DNA from: Acidithiobacillus sp.
GTDB taxonomy: Bacteria; Pseudomonadota; Gammaproteobacteria; Acidithiobacillales; Acidithiobacillaceae
DNA: 44,202 nt
Reading direction: 5' to 3'
NCBI RefSeq assembly: GCF_027322205.1
Contig: NZ_DAHVHY010000011.1
Location: forward strand, 1-44,202
The notes under the pieces were generated by a model. The model worked only from the letters and a program-made list of their open reading frames with translations, had not been told where the DNA came from and made no database searches. This document shows, piece by piece, positions 40,011 through 44,202 of the stretch; the first letter of the stretch is position 1, and each line of letters opens with the position of its first letter. The position numbers were made by a program, and so were the translations under genes.

Positions 40011-40909
40011 AAACTTTGCTGCGCCCTCTCGGCGGAGAGCAGACGTTCCATGAAAAACGTCATGTGTCCCGCCGACCCACTGGGCAGTGGCCAACTGCGC
40101 ACGGTGCTCGCCAGTTCTCGTATCGCGCACGCCGCTGGGCTATCCGGATAGAGATCCACGATAGCCCGTTGTGAACGCACAGCGCTCCGCAGCGCCATAT
40201 CCATGGGGACCGTGCCAACCAGATCAAGCGTAACGTCCAAATAACGATCCGCCACCGCCGCCACCCGCTGAAAAAGCAACTGGCCTTCGTGCTGATCGCG
40301 TACCATGTTGGGTAATACCCGGAAACGCTTAACGCCATGATCGCGGCTGAGCACCTTGATCAGCGCGTAGGCATCGGTAATAGAAGCCGGCTCGTTGGAA
40401 ACGATCACAATCACATCTTGCGCGGCACGACTAAACGTCAGTACATCCCCGGCGATACCGGCGGCAAGATCAATGAGCAGATAATCCACCTCTATATCAA
40501 GTTGGCTGACCGCATGAATCAGGCTCGCCTGAGCCTGATTGTCAAGAACGGCCATGCGCGCAATACCGCTGGCGGCAGGTAATATTCGAATTCCCCGCGG
40601 ACCAGTCACCAGTACATCCTGAATGCTCTTTTCACCGGAAATGACATGGGAAAGATTATAGCGGGGACTCAACCCGAGCAGAATGTCTATATTCCCCAGC
40701 CCCAGATCCGCATCGAACAACAATGGCTTCGCACCCTTTTGTGCGAGTGCTATCGCCAGATTAGCCGCAATGTTGGTCTTGCCTACCCCCCCCTTACCGC
40801 TGGCCACAGCGATTACCTTAACCGCCTTTTGCACTCGCATCCTGCGCAACCCCTCCGCCTGATCCAAGAGGATATCTGCACCTGCCGATTTTTGCATTTC
40901 ATGCACCAT
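40007..40909 (-). CDS. flhG: Flagellar number regulator FlhG (FleN), MinD/ParA-type ATPase
   Basis: A 300-residue MinD-like ATPase with deviant Walker A VASGKGGVGKTNIAANLA near residue 36, DADLGLGNIDILLGL, and LIDLAAGIAGDV. The N-terminal LLDQAEGLRRM is the DQAxxLR activator helix that stimulates the FlhF GTPase, a feature of FlhG/FleN and not of MinD. It limits flagellar number. Translation may begin at the ATG at 40909 or at 40897; neither has a clear SD because it is coupled to flhF, whose end it overlaps by 11 bases. Confidence 0.93.
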   Translation of the reverse strand: MVHEMQKSAGADILLDQAEGLRRMRVQKAVKVIAVASGKGGVGKTNIAANLAIALAQKGAKPLLFDADLGLGNIDILLGLSPRYNLSHVISGEKSIQDVLVTGPRGIRILPAASGIARMAVLDNQAQASLIHAVSQLDIEVDYLLIDLAAGIAGDVLTFSRAAQDVIVIVSNEPASITDAYALIKVLSRDHGVKRFRVLPNMVRDQHEGQLLFQRVAAVADRYLDVTLDLVGTVPMDMALRSAVRSQRAIVDLYPDSPAACAIRELASTVRSWPLPSGSAGHMTFFMERLLSAERAQQSL

Positions 40910-42059
40910 GATGGGAGTGATTCTGGGCCTTGCTGCCCGGCGCGGTGCTCTCCGAAGACGTTTGCAACAAGCGCATCAAGCTCTCCCACTGCGCCTCATG
41001 CAGATCCTCCGGAACCTTCTGCCCGTCACTGTAATATGCGACGGGTAAATGTTGTTGCGCCAACCACTCCAGTACGCCACCAAAAGCAGGGGTTTCATCC
41101 ACTTTAGAAAGAATGGCTCCGGCCAAAGGAATGCCTGCATAAGGGGCCAGTACGGTAGGCAAACTCTTGCCACTTAACCCGGCAGGAATCATCAAAAAAC
41201 GATGTGCCCCCGTCCCCAAAGCTGCCAGCCACTGCAGTTGCTCGCCGAGACGGGGATCACGCGGACTCATGCCGATGGTATCAATAAAAATCCAGGGGCG
41301 CTGATTGTGCTTATTTAATGCCTGCAGAAGATCTTCAGGACTCCTGATCACTTCCAGTGGCACACCCAAAATCCGCGCATAGATCTCCAGTTGTTCGACT
41401 CCCGCAATACGATAGGTATCCGTGGTCAGCAGCGCAACAGAATGGGGACCATGGCGGAGAACCTGGGCAGCGGCAAGTTTGGCAATACTTGTGGTTTTCC
41501 CCGAGCCCGTCGGACCCAGCAAAACAAAAATCCCGCCTTTCTCCAGAGAAACACTGCTCAGGCCAATCTGATCTTCCAGGGTCGACTTTAACGTCTTTTC
41601 CCAGTCTGCCTCCGGGCACTGCTGAACCAGATGGGCAGCCCAGTCAACAGAAAACCCCATATCCGTCAGGCTGTCTTTGGCGGGTTTGCCAGACAGGGAA
41701 TGTCCCCAGCGCTTCTCTACCAATTGCCGTAATGCCTGGAGCTCACTACGCAGGGGCGACGTCGGCGCCACCGAACTGACTACCGGGACGCTGGTTTCGG
41801 GGATAGCCACAGTCCGCTGCAGGCTGGAGACTTGTGGCTCCGGGGTGGGTGACAAGTCTCCAACCTGTAGCGGCCCTGGCCAGGTCGGAGTTGCATGCGC
41901 CTCTGTACATTGCTGCTCATCAAAGTCGATGGCCGCCACAATTTCCACCTCGCCATTCACGTCACGATTAGACAGAATAACGGCGTCAGGACCCAAAGAC
42001 ATACGAATCTGCTGTAACACATCTCGGGTACTCGACCCGCTGAATCGCTTGATCTTCAC
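40899..42059 (-). CDS. flhF: Flagellar biosynthesis GTPase FlhF
   Basis: About 386 residues: an N-terminal B domain (KIKRFSGSSTRDVLQQIRMS, LGPDAVILSNR), a Pro/Ser/Val-rich linker, and the SRP-type NG domain with GPTGSGKTTSIAKLAA, LLTTDTYRIAGVEQL, IDTIGMSPRD and LSKVDETPAFGG. It places the flagellum at the pole. I start it at the GTG at 42059, which aligns with the usual MKIKRF start and has GGGAG ten bases upstream; the ATG at 42092 would add 11 residues without an SD. It lies 36 bases after flhA. Confidence 0.92.
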   Translation of the reverse strand: MKIKRFSGSSTRDVLQQIRMSLGPDAVILSNRDVNGEVEIVAAIDFDEQQCTEAHATPTWPGPLQVGDLSPTPEPQVSSLQRTVAIPETSVPVVSSVAPTSPLRSELQALRQLVEKRWGHSLSGKPAKDSLTDMGFSVDWAAHLVQQCPEADWEKTLKSTLEDQIGLSSVSLEKGGIFVLLGPTGSGKTTSIAKLAAAQVLRHGPHSVALLTTDTYRIAGVEQLEIYARILGVPLEVIRSPEDLLQALNKHNQRPWIFIDTIGMSPRDPRLGEQLQWLAALGTGAHRFLMIPAGLSGKSLPTVLAPYAGIPLAGAILSKVDETPAFGGVLEWLAQQHLPVAYYSDGQKVPEDLHEAQWESLMRLLQTSSESTAPGSKAQNHSHHGA

Positions 42060-42095
42060 TGGTTTGTTTCTCCCTACGGATTGCGGTCCCACCCT

Positions 42096-44153
42096 TTAAG
42101 CTCCAAGTGTTGCCACCACCCTGATTCGTTTGTTTTCGGGAATCTCCGCATAAGAGAGCACCCGCATTCGCGGTGCCGTCCGCGCCAGGAAACGCGCGAG
42201 AAAGGCGCGCATGGGGGCCATCGCCAACAACACCGGCTGCATACCGCCAGCCTCCATCTGCTGCATTAACTCCCCTGCCCGCTCCAGTACCCGCTGCGCC
42301 AGCCCTGGCTCCAAAACCTCGCCATTACTGTTGCGCAGGCTCTCTTGCAATAAGTGTTCCAACTGTCCATCCAGCACCGCGACCGGCAGTTCGCCCAGTC
42401 CAGGGAAGAGCCCCTGCACAATGTAAGGTCCCAACGCGGTACGCACCGCAGCGGTAAGCTCGTCAACATCCTGGCTCTGTGGCGCATGCTCCGCCAAAAT
42501 CTCGACGATGGTGCGCATGTCGCGAATTGGCACGCCCTCATTCAGCAGATTCTGCAGAACCTTCTTGAGCTTGTCGGGGGAGAGCATCTTCGGGATAACA
42601 TCTTCTACCAGCTTGGGGGATCGGCTAGCAAGATGGGACAGCAATCCCTCCACCTCTTCGCGACCGAGCAATTCCGCGCCGTGAGACTGTAGCACCTGAT
42701 GCAGATGGGTGGCGATCACCGTGGCCGGATCAACAGCGGTGTAACCAAGGGCAACGGCCTTGTCGCGCTGCTCTTTGTTGATCCACAGTGCCGGCAAACC
42801 GAAGGACGGATCAGTGGTCGGAGTGCCATCCAGCTTGCCGAGGACGTTGCCCGGGTCGATAGCGAGCAGCAAATCGGGAAAAATATCCCCCCCGGCTACT
42901 TCAACGCCTTTGACCGTGATCCGGTACGCCGTCGGGCGCAATTCGAGGTTGTCACGAACATGCACTGCCGGCACCAGAAAGCCGAAGTCCTGGGCAAATT
43001 TTTTGCGTACCCCGCGAATTCGCGCCAGCAGTTCACCGCCCTGCCCTTTGTCCACCAGCGGAATCAACCGATAGCCGACCTCCAGGCCGAGGGGATCGAG
43101 TGGTTCGACACTGGCCCAGGTCACCTCCTCGGACTCTGCCACTGGCAACGACGCATCAGCGGCTTCAGCCTTGGGCTGCTGGCGTTTGCGGTACCAGATA
43201 ATGCCCCACAGCACCGCCGCCGCCCCCAGGAAGGGCAGATGCGGCATTCCCGGAATCAGGCCGAGAATGCCGAGAATCACCGCGACGATCACCAGCACAT
43301 CCCGATTCTGAAAAATCTGACTGATTAATTGCCTGCCCAAATCCTGACCGATATTGACTGAAGTCACCACAATGCCCGCAGCAATGGAGATGACCAATGC
43401 GGGAATCTGGGCTACCAGCGCATCGCCGATGCTGAGCAGGGTATAGTCATGAGCTGCGGTGCTCAGACTGAGGCCATGCTGCCAAATGCCAATAATCAGG
43501 CCACCAATCAAGTTAATGAACAAAATCATAATCGCGGCAATGGCGTCGCCACGCACGAACTTGCTGGCACCATCCATGGAGCCGAAAAAGTCTGCCTCTT
43601 GGGCAATTTCGCTACGCCGCTTATGGGCCTCTTCCTGATTGATGATGCCAGCATTGAGATCGGCATCAATAGCCATCTGCTTGCCCGGCATGGCATCCAG
43701 GGTGAAGCGGGCGCTGACTTCGGCGATGCGCCCGGCGCCCTTGGTGATAACCACGAAATTGATGATTACCAAAATCGCAAAAACAATAATGCCTACGACA
43801 TAATCCCCGCCAACTACAAATTCACCAAATGATTCAATTACCTGACCTGCAGCACCAGGGCCATTCTGGCCATGGAGTAAAATAATTCGCGACGCCGCCA
43901 CGTTCAGGGAGAGGCGCAACAATGTGGTCAGCAGCAAGGCGGTAGGAAATGCCGCAAACTCCAAGGGGCGCACCATGTAGAGGCTCACCAGAAGAATGAT
44001 CAGGCCTAGGGTGATATTGAAGGTGAAGAAAATATCGAGGAGAAAAGTCGGCAGCGGAACAATCAGCATGGCGAGAACCATGACCACCAGGATCGGCGCC
44101 GCCAGGGTGTGCCAGTTCAGGCGTTGAAAAATCCGGTTCAGGACATTCACCAT
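42096..44153 (-). CDS. flhA: Flagellar export gate protein FlhA
   Basis: A 685-residue protein: about eight N-terminal membrane helices, a FHIPEP-type segment (VRPLEFAAFPTALLLTTLLR), a cytoplasmic loop with Asp in VRGDAIAAIMILF, and a soluble C-terminal domain (from about 340) that docks export chaperones (DPLGLEVGYRLIPLVD, RDNLELRPTAYRI). It is the largest part of the flagellar type III export gate. Its ATG directly follows the flhB stop (TAAATG). Confidence 0.96.
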   Translation of the reverse strand: MVNVLNRIFQRLNWHTLAAPILVVMVLAMLIVPLPTFLLDIFFTFNITLGLIILLVSLYMVRPLEFAAFPTALLLTTLLRLSLNVAASRIILLHGQNGPGAAGQVIESFGEFVVGGDYVVGIIVFAILVIINFVVITKGAGRIAEVSARFTLDAMPGKQMAIDADLNAGIINQEEAHKRRSEIAQEADFFGSMDGASKFVRGDAIAAIMILFINLIGGLIIGIWQHGLSLSTAAHDYTLLSIGDALVAQIPALVISIAAGIVVTSVNIGQDLGRQLISQIFQNRDVLVIVAVILGILGLIPGMPHLPFLGAAAVLWGIIWYRKRQQPKAEAADASLPVAESEEVTWASVEPLDPLGLEVGYRLIPLVDKGQGGELLARIRGVRKKFAQDFGFLVPAVHVRDNLELRPTAYRITVKGVEVAGGDIFPDLLLAIDPGNVLGKLDGTPTTDPSFGLPALWINKEQRDKAVALGYTAVDPATVIATHLHQVLQSHGAELLGREEVEGLLSHLASRSPKLVEDVIPKMLSPDKLKKVLQNLLNEGVPIRDMRTIVEILAEHAPQSQDVDELTAAVRTALGPYIVQGLFPGLGELPVAVLDGQLEHLLQESLRNSNGEVLEPGLAQRVLERAGELMQQMEAGGMQPVLLAMAPMRAFLARFLARTAPRMRVLSYAEIPENKRIRVVATLGA

Positions 44154-44202
44154 TTATCCCCGTTCATCCATTTCCGGCGGCACCGACCAGCTTGCGGGCA
44201 CG
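44154..44202 (-). CDS. flhB: Flagellar export switch protein FlhB, last residues only
   Basis: The last 49 bases, read on the minus strand in the frame ending at the TAA at 44154-44156, encode VPASWSVPPEMDERG and stop. A short proline-containing tail of the VPPEMD type is common at the end of FlhB, and flhB-flhA adjacency is usual. Only the tail is visible, so the identity rests on position and this short match. Confidence 0.6.
   Translation of the reverse strand, partial: VPASWSVPPEMDERG

Overview
The window is chromosomal, moderately GC-rich and densely coded, from a motile Gram-negative bacterium. Three local gene orders point to Gammaproteobacteria or a close relative: tRNA-Ser/ffs/dnaX/ybaB/recR, the yceD-rpmF-plsX-fab-acpP-pabC-mltG-tmk-holB-pilZ run, and flhB-flhA-flhF-flhG-fliA with a MotC-type stator gene (polar-flagellum style). 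An Acidithiobacillus-like acidophile is my best guess, but this rests on general resemblance and no search was possible. There is no insertion sequence, prophage, CRISPR array or plasmid gene, and no gene-free stretch longer than about 200 bases.

Region 1 (1-7622, minus strand): tRNA-Ser(GGA), SRP RNA, dnaX, ybaB and recR (replication and repair) lead into amt, nnrD, bioA, a CBS-domain protein, tsaE and the start of mutL. Region 2 (7699-17588, minus strand): an almost textbook fatty-acid and envelope operon running yceD, rpmF, plsX, fabH, fabD, fabG, acpP, fabF, pabC, mltG, tmk, holB, pilZ, with many ATGA/GTGA/TGATG couplings. Region 3 (17685-19827, minus strand): yihY, hda and a PgsA-type phospholipid synthase, also translationally coupled. 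Region 4 (19984-25503, plus strand): sodB with a clean terminator, purM-purN-cinA-like, a flavin disulfide reductase and a PPK2 polyphosphate kinase. rnr (minus) and tRNA-Leu(CAG) (plus) then diverge from a 37-base gap.

Region 5 (28123-44202) is a flagellar and cyclic-di-GMP island. On the minus strand flhB(end)-flhA-flhF-flhG-fliA-motC-small protein form one operon, fliS-like/fliL/motA/motB a second, and ycgR-like/DUF2802/fliK-like/flhB-C-terminal-like a third. Plus-strand signalling genes lie between them: a globin-fold protein that seems to have lost its heme ligands, one base from a degenerate EAL-HDOD protein, and two GGDEF proteins. The first GGDEF gene has a consensus sigma-54 promoter and a 12-base Shine-Dalgarno match.

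The most interesting points are the probable non-heme globin paired with the degenerate EAL-HDOD protein, the sigma-54-driven diguanylate cyclase whose 16-base leader is nearly all ribosome-binding site, the lone MotC without MotD followed by an unannotated 55-residue protein, and the stand-alone FliK-like/FlhB-switch-domain pair.
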